A stretch of 64,000 bases of DNA from the NCBI GenBank assembly GCA_050014015.1, contig JBEKEC010000002.1, positions 170,729 to 234,728 of the forward strand. Reading direction: 5' to 3'. The position numbers were made by a program, and so were the translations under genes. Positions 47,819 through 57,418 of the stretch are shown here, one piece after another; the first letter of the stretch is position 1; each line of letters starts with the position of its first letter. Source of the DNA: PALSA-1353 sp050014015 (GTDB lineage: Bacteria > Planctomycetota > Phycisphaerae > Tepidisphaerales > Tepidisphaeraceae). The notes beneath the pieces were generated by a model. The model was not told where the DNA came from and did no database searches. It saw only the letters and a program-made list of their open reading frames with translations.

Positions 47819-50800
47819 ATGTTGGTCTGCATATCCAAGCGGATTGGCAAGCACCAGCGCGCGCGGAGCATTTTGGCGGTCGCGGCGTGGAGTGTGCTGG
47901 GCGCGGGAGCCATGTGGGCCAGGGCGGATACGACGGCGACGTGGATGTCGGAGACCAGCGCGGACTGGACCGATACGTCGATGTGGTCCAATTCGCCTAG
48001 CTATCCGAACAACGGATCGCCTGCCAATGTGAATTATCAGGCGATCATCAACGCGGTTGGGGGAAATCCGTATACGGTGACGCTCGATTCTGACGTCAAC
48101 CTCAATGATCTCACGATCGATTCGGCCGACGCAACGTTGGATCAAACGTCCGGGACGCTGCAAGCGGGAACGGTCAATATCAATAATGGAACTTACCAGA
48201 TGGATGGGGGGACGATTGCCAATAGCACCATTAACCTCGCTGGCGGGAGCATTAGTTTGAACAGCGGCACGCTGAACGGTGTGAGCGTCACGGGTGGAAA
48301 CCTGTACGGAGGAAATCTTCTCATCCAAAATGGCCTCACTTTGGGCGGCAACACGCTCACTCTTGCGTCCGCCACAACGCTCATTTTTGACGGTCCGAGC
48401 CAAACAATCGACCAGGGGCGTATCTACGACAATTCCGGAAACTATATGTATCCGGACGACGGGGGAACGCTCGTTTTGGGCGGCCCAAACTCCAGCGGAT
48501 CGGTGACGCTGACGCTAGGCAGCGGAGCAATTCTGGAAGGAACGCTCACTATTGCCGATGCCCCAAATTCCAGCAATGCGATGATCAACCAAGGGATCAT
48601 CAATGCGGACGTCGGACCTGACTGGTACACTCGCCCGCTGTCGATCAACACCGCGACCTTCGTCAACGACGGCCTGGCGGAGTCAAGCAACGGCCAATCG
48701 TTGAACATCCAAGCTAACAAGTCGATCAACTTCGGTACGGTTGAGGCGAGTAACAGCGGAGCCATTACTTTCACCGGCGACACGCTGATCAACGAGGGAA
48801 CGATCATCGCCTCGTCCTACTCGGGCGTGTTGGTCGACACCGCGAATTTCATCAACGAAGGCCTTGTGGAGTCAAATAATGGTTACGCGTTGAACATCAA
48901 TGCCCGCTATTGGGTCAACGCCGGTACGATTGAGGCGATAAACGGCGGGACCATGTATCTGACTGTGAATTTCCCCACGTCGCAAATGGGAACCATCACC
49001 GCCGATGCCACAAGCTCGATCAATATATCAGGAACACTGATGAACTCTGGCAGAAACCTGGCGCTGGGGGGCACCGGATTGTACATACTCAACGGCGCGG
49101 AAATCGACGGTGGAACAATGGACCTGAGTTCCGGCAGCAACTTGAGCGTCGTCCTTGCAACGATGGATGACGTCTGCGTGACCGGCGGAAATGTCACTGT
49201 CGGAGGCGGCTGGTATGGCTTGGGGACTCTATATCTGCGGAACGGACTGACGTTGGACAGTGGACGCCAGGTAATTCTGACCAACTCTGGAACTTTGGTT
49301 TTCGACGGTCCCAGCCAGACCGTCGACAATTTGACCGTTCAGGGTACCTCCAGCTACGCGACGGTCGAGCTCAGTGGCCCCACCTCCGCGGGATCAGTGA
49401 CGCTAACCCTCGGCGCAAATTCCGTATTCCATGGGGCATTGAACGTGAATGATGGGACCTTCTCGGGTTCCACTCTTATAAACAACGGAACGATCAACGC
49501 GGACAATCCCTCCGCGGCGCTCTCAATTAACGTTACCAATCTAGTAAATAATAATATCCTCGAGGCAACGGGAGGGGGCACGTTGAACATCGTCGCCTCG
49601 AACTGGACTAATAGCGGCACGATCAGCGCCCGCTCCGGGGGCACCGTGGCGATCAACGGCAACCTTACAGTTGCCGACATCCAAAACATCGAAGTGGACC
49701 CCACAGCCACGTTAGATATAGCCGGTACGCTGGCAAATACGTCATCCGTATTTTCCGTACCCGCGACGGGAACCTTCAATCTGACGGGCGGTTCAGTTGT
49801 TGGGGGAGTTATTGACGAAAGTTCGGGTAATCTTTTCAACATGGCTGGAGGCACGCTCGACGGCGTATCGATCACGGGGGGGGACCTGAACCTCGTTCAG
49901 CCACCGGGCCAGTGGCTGGGAAGCTCCACTCTGGTGATCAAGGGCGCGTTGTCCATGGACCCTGGGCGTCAGATCCATCTCAACGGCAACGCGTTGACAC
50001 TCGACGGTCCCAGCCAAACGATCGAGGGATTAACAATCTCTGATTTTCCCGGCTACAACGAGAATGAGGGCATTATTAACGTAAGCGGCACGGACTCTCC
50101 CGGACCCGTGACGCTGACATTGAACGCCAACACTACTCTCGAAGGCGGCATGAGAATCTGCACGGGCTCGCAGCCGGGCAGTACGCTCGTCAACAATGGC
50201 ACAATCAACGCGGACTACTCCTCCAACCAGTTCACTAACGCCCTCGGTGTCAACGTGGACAACTTCACAAACGACAATATTGCCGAGGCAACCGATGGCG
50301 GGATTCTCTACATTGTCGGCGTGAACTTCACGAACACTGGTTATGTCTTGGCCAATAGCGCTTCGCAAGCTTATATCAGCGAACAGAACATCACGAACGA
50401 GGGACTGATCAAGGTGACGGGCAGGGCAACCCTGGGCATCCAGGGCAATTGGAACAACGGCGATGCCGGTCTTATCTACGCGACGGATTCAAGCACGCTG
50501 GCATTGGGAGGCAGTTTAACCACCGCGGGACTTGGGCGAGTCACCGTAGACTCGACCAGTTCAATCTGCCTTACCGGAACCCTCATCAACACGGGGGCAA
50601 CTTTCATCACCGGCAATTTCGCGGGCAGTTGCTGTTTGGAGAGCGGTACAATCACCGGGGGCACGGTGGACGCCAGCGCCGGCAATTTCTCCATTGGCAG
50701 CGGCACGCTCGATGGCGTGACAATCACCGGCGGTGACGTGAGCGGCACCACGTTGACCGTCTTAAACGGCCTGACGATGAACGACCACACGCTGACCATG

Positions 50801-53305
50801 CAAACCGTGACGTTTGATGGCGCCAGTCAGGCGGTCGATCACGTCAACATCAATGCCCTGGTCTTTGTCGGCGGCCCCAATTCCAATGGTCCCGTGACGC
50901 TGACAGTCGGACCAAACGCGACGATACAGGGGTTTATCCTCGAAGGGCCACAATCAGGTGACACGCTGCTTAATAACGGAACCATCCTCGCAGCTTCACC
51001 ATCCTTTGTAGTGAATATAATTCCCCCATTTGAGCTTCCTTACTATATGACATGGTCAACGTCATTAAACGTTTCCAACGTTGTTAATAACGGCCTGCTA
51101 CAAGCGATCCAAGGTTCAACACTCACGATCAATTCGGCAAATTTGGTCAACACGTCCACGGGAATCTTAAGCGCCAACGGATCGACGATGAACCTTAACG
51201 GCACGTGGATGAACTCGGGGGTCATATCGGCAACGAACGGTGGAGTGGTCAACCTCGGCGGCAGTTTTGCGACAGCCGACATCGGCACCTTGCAGGTGGA
51301 TTCCACAAGCACGGTCAGCATCGCGGGAACGTTGACTAATACCGGCAGCACTCTAGCCACTGCGAGCACGGGAACATTGAGTTTAAACGGCGGCACGATT
51401 ATCGGCGGAACGGTGGATGAAACTTCGGGTAGCGCCCTTTGCGGCAAGGGAACTTTGGATGGGGTCTATGTCAAGGGCGGGAATCTCAATGCCACCGGCC
51501 AAATCCTGATTCGCAACGGCCTGACGATGGATCCCGGGCATCAAATCGAGATTGCAACATCCGGTGGGTTGGCGTTCGATGATTCCGGCCAAACCACCGT
51601 GGACAATCTCACCATCCGGGGAGATTTCGTATGGAATTGGGGCTTGGGGAGCCCCGTGGGCATTGGCGCCAGCGGGCCGGATTCCGGAGGCCCGGTCACC
51701 CTAACCCTAGGGCCGCATATGCTCCTTCAGGGCAACTTTGAGCTTTACGACGGCACCCAGTCCGGATGCACGGTAATTAACAATGGAACCATCATCAGTT
51801 CCCCGCCCGCAAGTCAACCGTCAAGCGGCCTCTTTTCTTCTTCTGAATCACTGATCAGTCCTTCCTATTTCACGAATAACGGCCTGTTGGAGGCGGAAGG
51901 ATCCGGCCTTCAGATCGGGGCGACGTCCCTGTTTGGACAGACCAGTTGGACCAACGGCCCGAGCGGCGTGATATCGGCCGATAACGGAGGATGGCTGGAA
52001 TTGGCCGGGAATTGGACAAATGCAGGGACGATCCGCGTGAGCAATGGTTCCAGAATTCAATTCGACGGTAACCTCGCAACCTCGCAAATCGGCACCATCA
52101 GCATTGATGCGACCAGCGCAATCGTCCTTAATGGAACGCTGTCAAATACGGGCAGTACCTTCGTGGTTCCGGGGTCTTTGCAACTGGGATACAGCAATGG
52201 GCCATACAGCGGTTGGGTGGTATCATTCAGCCAACCGGTCGTTGCCGAGGTTGACGGCGGTACGATCAACGTGACATCGGGCACGCCTGTTCAGGTCTGG
52301 GACGCGACTCTTAATGGCGTTCACGTGGCGGGTGCTGACCTCTGGGTGGGCACCGGAGTCAACGGCAACGCCAGCTTGACCGTGGAAAACGGGCTTGTGA
52401 TGGATCCAGGGCATCAAATTGTCCTCAACTCGCACTACTTCGCCACGGCGGAGTTGACCTTTTCAGGCTTGAGCCAGACGGTGGACAATCTCACGATAAC
52501 GGGCGTGTCCAACGCGTATTTGAACGTCGTAAACAACGGATGGCTCACCCCACCCACGGACACGCTTATCCTCGGCCCCAATACGCTAGTACAAGGCGCA
52601 ATGACAATTGCCGACAATTCATCCACCGTGGGAACGCTTATTAATAATGGCACGATCGACGCCAACTCCGCCGGCAACAGCCTTTGGATCAACATCACAA
52701 ACTTCGTGAATAACGGCAATCTTGAGGCTTCCAGCGGCGGAGTGCTGCAAATCGTGTCATCGGGTCTTGTCAATAACGGAGCAATCGCCCTGCACGGCGG
52801 CACGGTGAACGTCTATCCCGCTAAGTATGATTATCAAACGGGCGATTTGAACGTAGCCGATGGCACGCTCGCGGGGTCGGGCATCATCGACGCTAACATC
52901 ATCCTCTGTTCCGACCCCTCCACCCTCGCCTTCGAGTTGCGAAGCGACAGCGATTACGACCTGCTGACGGTCAACGGCAGCGTGACGCTGGCGGGAAACC
53001 TGGAAATTTCTCTGGCCGATGGTTTCGAGCCATCCGGCAGCGACGTGTTTACGGTGCTGACGGTTGATTCGAGCGATACCCTGAGCGGCGAATTCACGGA
53101 CGTGGCGGATGGCGGACGGCTGGAGACGGCCGATGGGTCGGGGTCATTCCTGGTGAATTATGAGTCCGGGGCTTACGCCAATGAGATTGTGCTTAGCGAT
53201 TTCGAGGCGTCGAACGTGCCGGAACCCGCGGCGGCGGGAATTGTCGGAATGGGAGCATTGAGCATGCTTGCGCGGCGACGGAGAAGGCCCGCGATATTTC
53301 GATAG
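47819..53305 (+). CDS. giant repetitive secreted protein with PEP-CTERM tail
   Basis: An 1828-residue protein; ATG 47819 follows GAGAGGAA. A signal peptide (ILAVAAWSVLGAGAMWARA) leads to a very long Asn/Gly/Thr/Ser-rich body of right-handed beta-helix or autotransporter-like repeats. Recurrent phrases are LVNNGTINAD, SQTVDNLTI, GTLDGVSITGGDL, NGLTMDPGHQI and GPVTLTLGPN, in roughly 250-residue super-repeats. Near the end comes the autotransporter-adjacent pattern (DLNVADGTLAGSGIIDANI, then LTVNGSVTLAGNLEISLADG). The last 30 residues are a PEP-CTERM tail: VPEPAAAGIVGMGALSML, then RRRRRP. There is no outer-membrane barrel, so it is probably exported and anchored or released by exosortase processing. 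Likely a surface or matrix protein. Confidence 0.88.
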   Translation: MLVCISKRIGKHQRARSILAVAAWSVLGAGAMWARADTTATWMSETSADWTDTSMWSNSPSYPNNGSPANVNYQAIINAVGGNPYTVTLDSDVNLNDLTIDSADATLDQTSGTLQAGTVNINNGTYQMDGGTIANSTINLAGGSISLNSGTLNGVSVTGGNLYGGNLLIQNGLTLGGNTLTLASATTLIFDGPSQTIDQGRIYDNSGNYMYPDDGGTLVLGGPNSSGSVTLTLGSGAILEGTLTIADAPNSSNAMINQGIINADVGPDWYTRPLSINTATFVNDGLAESSNGQSLNIQANKSINFGTVEASNSGAITFTGDTLINEGTIIASSYSGVLVDTANFINEGLVESNNGYALNINARYWVNAGTIEAINGGTMYLTVNFPTSQMGTITADATSSINISGTLMNSGRNLALGGTGLYILNGAEIDGGTMDLSSGSNLSVVLATMDDVCVTGGNVTVGGGWYGLGTLYLRNGLTLDSGRQVILTNSGTLVFDGPSQTVDNLTVQGTSSYATVELSGPTSAGSVTLTLGANSVFHGALNVNDGTFSGSTLINNGTINADNPSAALSINVTNLVNNNILEATGGGTLNIVASNWTNSGTISARSGGTVAINGNLTVADIQNIEVDPTATLDIAGTLANTSSVFSVPATGTFNLTGGSVVGGVIDESSGNLFNMAGGTLDGVSITGGDLNLVQPPGQWLGSSTLVIKGALSMDPGRQIHLNGNALTLDGPSQTIEGLTISDFPGYNENEGIINVSGTDSPGPVTLTLNANTTLEGGMRICTGSQPGSTLVNNGTINADYSSNQFTNALGVNVDNFTNDNIAEATDGGILYIVGVNFTNTGYVLANSASQAYISEQNITNEGLIKVTGRATLGIQGNWNNGDAGLIYATDSSTLALGGSLTTAGLGRVTVDSTSSICLTGTLINTGATFITGNFAGSCCLESGTITGGTVDASAGNFSIGSGTLDGVTITGGDVSGTTLTVLNGLTMNDHTLTMQTVTFDGASQAVDHVNINALVFVGGPNSNGPVTLTVGPNATIQGFILEGPQSGDTLLNNGTILAASPSFVVNIIPPFELPYYMTWSTSLNVSNVVNNGLLQAIQGSTLTINSANLVNTSTGILSANGSTMNLNGTWMNSGVISATNGGVVNLGGSFATADIGTLQVDSTSTVSIAGTLTNTGSTLATASTGTLSLNGGTIIGGTVDETSGSALCGKGTLDGVYVKGGNLNATGQILIRNGLTMDPGHQIEIATSGGLAFDDSGQTTVDNLTIRGDFVWNWGLGSPVGIGASGPDSGGPVTLTLGPHMLLQGNFELYDGTQSGCTVINNGTIISSPPASQPSSGLFSSSESLISPSYFTNNGLLEAEGSGLQIGATSLFGQTSWTNGPSGVISADNGGWLELAGNWTNAGTIRVSNGSRIQFDGNLATSQIGTISIDATSAIVLNGTLSNTGSTFVVPGSLQLGYSNGPYSGWVVSFSQPVVAEVDGGTINVTSGTPVQVWDATLNGVHVAGADLWVGTGVNGNASLTVENGLVMDPGHQIVLNSHYFATAELTFSGLSQTVDNLTITGVSNAYLNVVNNGWLTPPTDTLILGPNTLVQGAMTIADNSSTVGTLINNGTIDANSAGNSLWINITNFVNNGNLEASSGGVLQIVSSGLVNNGAIALHGGTVNVYPAKYDYQTGDLNVADGTLAGSGIIDANIILCSDPSTLAFELRSDSDYDLLTVNGSVTLAGNLEISLADGFEPSGSDVFTVLTVDSSDTLSGEFTDVADGGRLETADGSGSFLVNYESGAYANEIVLSDFEASNVPEPAAAGIVGMGALSMLARRRRRPAIFR

Positions 53306-53316
53306 GCGGTCGAAAC

Positions 53317-54111
53317 CTACGGCCCGCTGGGGGCGGTGGTGCCGGCGTCGGCGTTGTGGGGCTTGTCCTGCAGATCGTCGATGAGAGTATTGGTGGCCTC
53401 AACCTCGACGCGGCGATTGAGCGTTTGGGAATCGGCGGTGTATTCGCGCTGCGTGAGCGGCTCGAAGGTCGAACAACCCTGAACGCGGATCATGTCGGGC
53501 TCGACGCCTTTGTGGGTGAGATAATCGGCGGCGGCCTGGGCGCGGCGAATGGACAGGTCCATCTTCTGCAGGTCGGTGGCGCCGTTGGGCAGATCGTCCA
53601 GCGAAGTGTGGCCCTTGACCATGACGATGTTGCGGTGGCCGCGAATCACCTCCGCGAGCTGATCGAGGTCGGACTTGGTTTGATCGGTCAGATCGGCGCT
53701 GGCGCGATCGAAGAGCATCTTGCCGCCCTCGGTGGCATGATTGGAGGGCCGGATGTTGGTGACCTCCGGCTCGGTGCCGACGGCGCCCTTGGGCTCATTG
53801 TCGGTTTTGCCGCGTTTGCCCGGCCCCGGCGGGTGGATTTTCGACAACCCGTTGACGATCATCTGCATGTCCACCGGATCGCGGCTCTGGGGGCTGGGAA
53901 TATATCCGAAACCCGCGCGGATGGAGGCGGCGATTTTGACGACATAGTCGTCGCTGTCGGCCTGGCCCTTCTTTCCAGGTTGGGGTTTGAGGACCCAGAG
54001 GATCACGAAGAACCCCATCATGAGCATGACGAGGTCGGCGAAGGTGAAGATCCACTCGGGGCATTCCTCACATTCGACCTTCTTGCATTTGCAGGCTTTT
54101 TTTTCCGCCAT
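53317..54111 (-). CDS. motB: MotB-type stator protein with OmpA domain and N-terminal cysteine cluster
   Basis: A 264-residue protein. A short N-terminal tail has four cysteines (positions 7, 9, 14, 17) before the single helix PEWIFTFADLVMLMMGFFVI, whose Asp26 is the proton-carrying residue of MotB/TolR-type stators. A linker leads to an OmpA-like peptidoglycan-binding domain (about 130-250: RASADLTDQTKSDLDQLAEV, MVKGHTSLDDLP, DLSIRRAQAAADYL, NRRVEVE). With MotA it would form an ion-driven, wall-anchored stator. The cysteine cluster is not part of the classic protein and could bind metal. No other flagellar gene is in the window, so gliding, uptake or another motor use is possible. Confidence 0.88.
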   Translation of the reverse strand: MAEKKACKCKKVECEECPEWIFTFADLVMLMMGFFVILWVLKPQPGKKGQADSDDYVVKIAASIRAGFGYIPSPQSRDPVDMQMIVNGLSKIHPPGPGKRGKTDNEPKGAVGTEPEVTNIRPSNHATEGGKMLFDRASADLTDQTKSDLDQLAEVIRGHRNIVMVKGHTSLDDLPNGATDLQKMDLSIRRAQAAADYLTHKGVEPDMIRVQGCSTFEPLTQREYTADSQTLNRRVEVEATNTLIDDLQDKPHNADAGTTAPSGP

Positions 54112-54125
54112 GTGGGAAATCCCAG

Positions 54126-54905
54126 TTAGGCGGCCTTGGGAATGGCGGCCTGTTGCTTGCTGCTGAGGAAGCTCATGAGCTGCATTTCGACGACGCGGGG
54201 GTTGTTGCCCGCCTGAATGCTGAGGACGCCCTGGAGCATGATTTCCTTGGCGAAAGCTTCCTCGTGGCTTCGCATGCCGAGTTTTTCGGCAACGGGGCCT
54301 GCGACCAGGTTCTGAAGGATGCAGCCGTACAACGTTCCGGTGAGGGCGATGGCCAGGGCATTCCCGATGACGGCGGCGTCACCGGCGAGGCTGCGGAACA
54401 TGGCGACTTGGGCGATCAGGGTCGCCATCAAGCCAAACCCGGGGCCGAACTTCGCCAGGGTGTGGAAAAAATGCTTGCCGTGCAGGTGGCGTTCGCTCAT
54501 GGATTCGATTTCGATGCGGAGGATTCGTTCGATGATTTCGGGATCGGTTCCGTCGATCGTGAGCTGCAAACCACGGCGGAGGAAGGGATCGGGCGCCTCC
54601 CGGGCGACGGATTCCAGCGCCAGCACGCCATCGCGGCGGGCGGTCTCGGCATACTGGACCATTTCCTTGATGATGTTCTCGATATGGGATTCCTTGTTCA
54701 GAACCCATTTCTTGACATAGGAGATGACGCCAGTGACGGCGTGCAGGGGCATCGACATCATGGCCGCGCCCACGGAGCCCCCCAGCACCAACAGGATTTC
54801 GTTGGGCTTGGCATAGGCCCCTATCGCCCCTTCCGAGGCGTGGAACATCGACCAGAGCACGGCACCCCAAGCCAGAACCAGACCGATCACCGTTGCCAGG
54901 TCCAT
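54126..54905 (-). CDS. motA: MotA-type stator protein
   Basis: A 259-residue membrane protein 14 bases upstream of motB on the same strand. Helices 1-2 (VIGLVLAWGAVLWSMF and ILLVLGGSVGAAMMSMP) are followed by a large cytoplasmic loop (about 60-150) with charged residues (EMVQYAETARRDGVLALESV, the region that contacts the rotor in flagellar MotA). Helices 3-4 (FGPGFGLMATLIAQVAMF and IALTGTLYGCILQNLVAGP) come next, then a C-terminal tail. It should form a pentamer around a MotB dimer and conduct protons or sodium. Length and layout are standard. Confidence 0.9.
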   Translation of the reverse strand: MDLATVIGLVLAWGAVLWSMFHASEGAIGAYAKPNEILLVLGGSVGAAMMSMPLHAVTGVISYVKKWVLNKESHIENIIKEMVQYAETARRDGVLALESVAREAPDPFLRRGLQLTIDGTDPEIIERILRIEIESMSERHLHGKHFFHTLAKFGPGFGLMATLIAQVAMFRSLAGDAAVIGNALAIALTGTLYGCILQNLVAGPVAEKLGMRSHEEAFAKEIMLQGVLSIQAGNNPRVVEMQLMSFLSSKQQAAIPKAA

Positions 54906-54980
54906 ATTGCCCTATTTCGGCAGAAATGGGCCGGCACGATGAGGGTTATTGGACGGAAGCGTGATTTGCGCTACGCATGA

Positions 54981-55775
54981 CTAATGCTGGTGCATGGATG
55001 CGGCCAAGGTCGGCGGGGCAAGGGCGCGAATCAACTTTAGCAGACGGGCCTTGCCATCCGGGCCGGCTTGCGACATGGCATCGGTGAGGACGGGGATGGC
55101 CTTGGGACCCATTTCGAGCAGGGCATGCTCGGCCTGGACTTCCTCGGTGTCGTCGGCGGCATTAATCATGGTCTGAGCCTGCATCTTTGCGTCATCGGCG
55201 CTGAACTGCGCCTCGGCGGCACGGGCGGAAGTAACGGTGTATTTCGCATCTTCCAGCCCGTCGGCGCCCAGGTCGCTGGCCAATTCCAGGTGGACGACCA
55301 CAAGCGCCTTCATGGCATGGAGTTGGGGCGTCCTTGGATCGGGCTGGTCGGCTCGGTCGCTCCAGCGCAGATCGGCTTCGGGCCGAAGCAGGAGCAAGAA
55401 CGATTTTCCGATCTGTTTGTCGGTGAATGCTTGTCCGCAGATCGAGCTTTTTTGCGTGTCCGGGCCCAAGGTGAAGCGAATCACGTGAATCTGATCGCCG
55501 GCTTTGCCGGCGCCGTCGATGGTGCTGGTGATTTCAAAATCATAAATCTGGTACCCGGCACCGGGGCCGAGGTCGACAGACGGCTGGGTGGAGGATGCGA
55601 CCATCGGCTGGGGGTCTTGCACCGCGGTCAACTTTGCCATGACGATCGAAGTGGACCATTGGACCGCCCGATCATCCAACGCATCCCTCAAACAGGCCCT
55701 GGCATGGGTTGCAACCACGGCGAGCAGCAACAGGACGATGTTGGCGACAACCCGCAAATTAAGATTTGATGGCAT
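54981..55775 (-). CDS. secreted protein of unknown function
   Basis: A 264-residue protein with a signal peptide (VVANIVLLLLAVVATHARA) and a first mature Cys. The N-terminal half is beta-rich (YQIYDFEITSTIDGAGKAGD, then IHVIRFTLGPDTQKSSICG), with a total of three cysteines that might pair. The last 60 residues read as a HEAT-like helix pair (AEHALLEMGPKAIPVLTDAM). It lies 75 bases upstream of motA in the same direction, so it may be in the same transcript. No family was recognised. Confidence 0.7.
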   Translation of the reverse strand: MPSNLNLRVVANIVLLLLAVVATHARACLRDALDDRAVQWSTSIVMAKLTAVQDPQPMVASSTQPSVDLGPGAGYQIYDFEITSTIDGAGKAGDQIHVIRFTLGPDTQKSSICGQAFTDKQIGKSFLLLLRPEADLRWSDRADQPDPRTPQLHAMKALVVVHLELASDLGADGLEDAKYTVTSARAAEAQFSADDAKMQAQTMINAADDTEEVQAEHALLEMGPKAIPVLTDAMSQAGPDGKARLLKLIRALAPPTLAASMHQH

Positions 55776-55897
55776 GTTAAGCGCCTATTTTACATGGAGT
55801 AATGCACACATTGAGAAACGGCTGAGATAGAAACTTATTGATTTTAACTCATAAAATTAGGTAACTTAGCGGCGTCCTGTCTGTCAGGGAACTTCAA

Positions 55898-56257
55898 ATG
55901 GAAAGCACAAATCAGCCCGCATCCGGTGGGTCGGCCGTTGCCATGCCGCAAAAAGCCGCACCTTCCAAGAAGCCAAGACCGGCCCAGATGCCTCCGTATC
56001 ATGTAATTTTGCTGAACGACGATGATCATACTTACGAATACGTGATTGAGATGCTCAAGGTATTGTTTGCCTACCCGGATGAAAAGGGGTTTCAGTTGGC
56101 CAAGGAGGTGGATCGGGAGGGCCGGGTGATTCTGATGACGACGCACAGGGAGCGGGCGGAATTTAAGCGGGATCAGATTCATGCCTATGGGGTGGATCCG
56201 CGCGTGGCCACTTGCAAAGGCTCGATGTCGGCGACAATCGAGCCGGCTGAGGGGTAA
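55898..56257 (+). CDS. clpS: ATP-dependent Clp protease adaptor ClpS
   Basis: A 119-residue adaptor that delivers N-degron substrates to ClpAP/ClpCP. After a 30-residue polar, flexible N-terminus comes PPYHVILLNDDDHTYEYVIE (the Asn-Asp-Asp of the substrate pocket), then MLKVLFAYPDEKGFQLAKEV and the VDREGRVILMTTHRERAEF strand-helix, all standard ClpS core. No clpA or clpC is adjacent. The upstream region (55776-55897) is AT-rich and shared with the divergent secreted-protein gene. Confidence 0.93.
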   Translation: MESTNQPASGGSAVAMPQKAAPSKKPRPAQMPPYHVILLNDDDHTYEYVIEMLKVLFAYPDEKGFQLAKEVDREGRVILMTTHRERAEFKRDQIHAYGVDPRVATCKGSMSATIEPAEG

Positions 56258-56268
56258 CCGCCCCGCCA

Positions 56269-57276
56269 CTACCATACCATGAGAAGATGGATCGCGGCGG
56301 TTGCGGCGGCGGCTTTGGCGGCGGCGGGGTTGAACCGGGTTGGCGGCGGCGCGGGCGCGGCCGGTTCGGAAGAACCCTGGAATTCCTCATCCGCGGCTTG
56401 CACGAAATCGCCATTGACGAGGACATCCGTGTTGGGTGCATTCGAATGCAGATTGGCAGCCGGGGACCGTTCGGGGGCTTGCCTGGGCGTTGATCCACCG
56501 GCGACGGGTTTGTGGTTGGTGGTCAGCAGCACCAGAAATCCGAGCCAGATCGTCACCACGATGACGTGCAGAGAGGGCCTGAAGCCGGTCTTGCGGCGGG
56601 GTTGGGGAGCGGCGATGGCAACGGCCGGCGGGAGCGAAGCCGGATTGACCTGAAGCGACAGATCAGTTGGAGAGGAGGGCCGGACGCGGCGGCGCGACTG
56701 GGCATCTTCATCCGATTCAATGCCCTGGCCGCCGCGGAGCGGCTGGCGGGCTTCGGCGTAAACCGAATCCCAACTGCTGGATGCAATGGCGGTCAGAAGC
56801 TGCTGAAGTTCCGCGTGGTCGTAAGCCGGGGGATCTTTGGGCCGAGGCTGGGGACAGGGCATGTCATCGGGGGTTTCGCCCTCGCCGGGAAGCAAGAGCG
56901 AAAATCCCGAGAGTGTGCCGGCGAGGGAATCGCCGGGATCGGCCGGGCGGGCGGGCGTCATGAGCCGGTCGGCAAAATCCTCCTCGGGCAGACCGGCATG
57001 GAAGATGATTTTCGATCGGCCGAGGCGAATGACGTCGTTGTCGCACAGGAGGCGGGGAACGCGGAGGCGTTCGCCGTCGATGACCGTGCCGTTTTTGCTT
57101 TGCAGGTCTTGAACCATCCAGCCGTCATCGCTGGGCTGAAGCCGGCAATGGCGGCGAGACAAGAGAATGTCGCGGACGGACACGTCGCAATCGGGGGCCC
57201 GGCCGATGACCACGCCGCGGTCAAGTTCGCGGCGGGCAACTTCCTGGCCGTTGGATTTGATGACGATGTAGGGCAC
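56269..57276 (-). CDS. FHA-domain protein with one membrane helix
   Basis: A 335-residue protein. The N-terminal forkhead-associated domain (about 1-95) is complete: VVIGRAPDCDVSVRD (the Gly-Arg core), LLSRRHCRL (Ser-x-x-His), and LQSKNGTVIDGERL (Asn-Gly). It binds phosphothreonine peptides. A Pro-rich, acidic linker (about 100-230) leads to one helix (LHVIVVTIWLGFLVLLTT, about 237-254) and an Ala/Pro-rich extracytoplasmic tail. It could couple a Ser/Thr kinase to an envelope process; no kinase is in the window. It converges on clpS with an 11-base gap. Confidence 0.88.
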   Translation of the reverse strand: MPYIVIKSNGQEVARRELDRGVVIGRAPDCDVSVRDILLSRRHCRLQPSDDGWMVQDLQSKNGTVIDGERLRVPRLLCDNDVIRLGRSKIIFHAGLPEEDFADRLMTPARPADPGDSLAGTLSGFSLLLPGEGETPDDMPCPQPRPKDPPAYDHAELQQLLTAIASSSWDSVYAEARQPLRGGQGIESDEDAQSRRRVRPSSPTDLSLQVNPASLPPAVAIAAPQPRRKTGFRPSLHVIVVTIWLGFLVLLTTNHKPVAGGSTPRQAPERSPAANLHSNAPNTDVLVNGDFVQAADEEFQGSSEPAAPAPPPTRFNPAAAKAAAATAAIHLLMVW

Positions 57277-57418
57277 AACGACATTATCGAACAGGCGGGG
57301 GTGGAAGGCCCAATTTTCGCCGTGGAGAGGAACTTGGCCGGAGTTATACGGATGATAAGATAGAAGTGAGCTAGGTTCGAAGTTCTGTTTTCCGATCGAT
57401 TGAGAGGGTTACGGCAAA

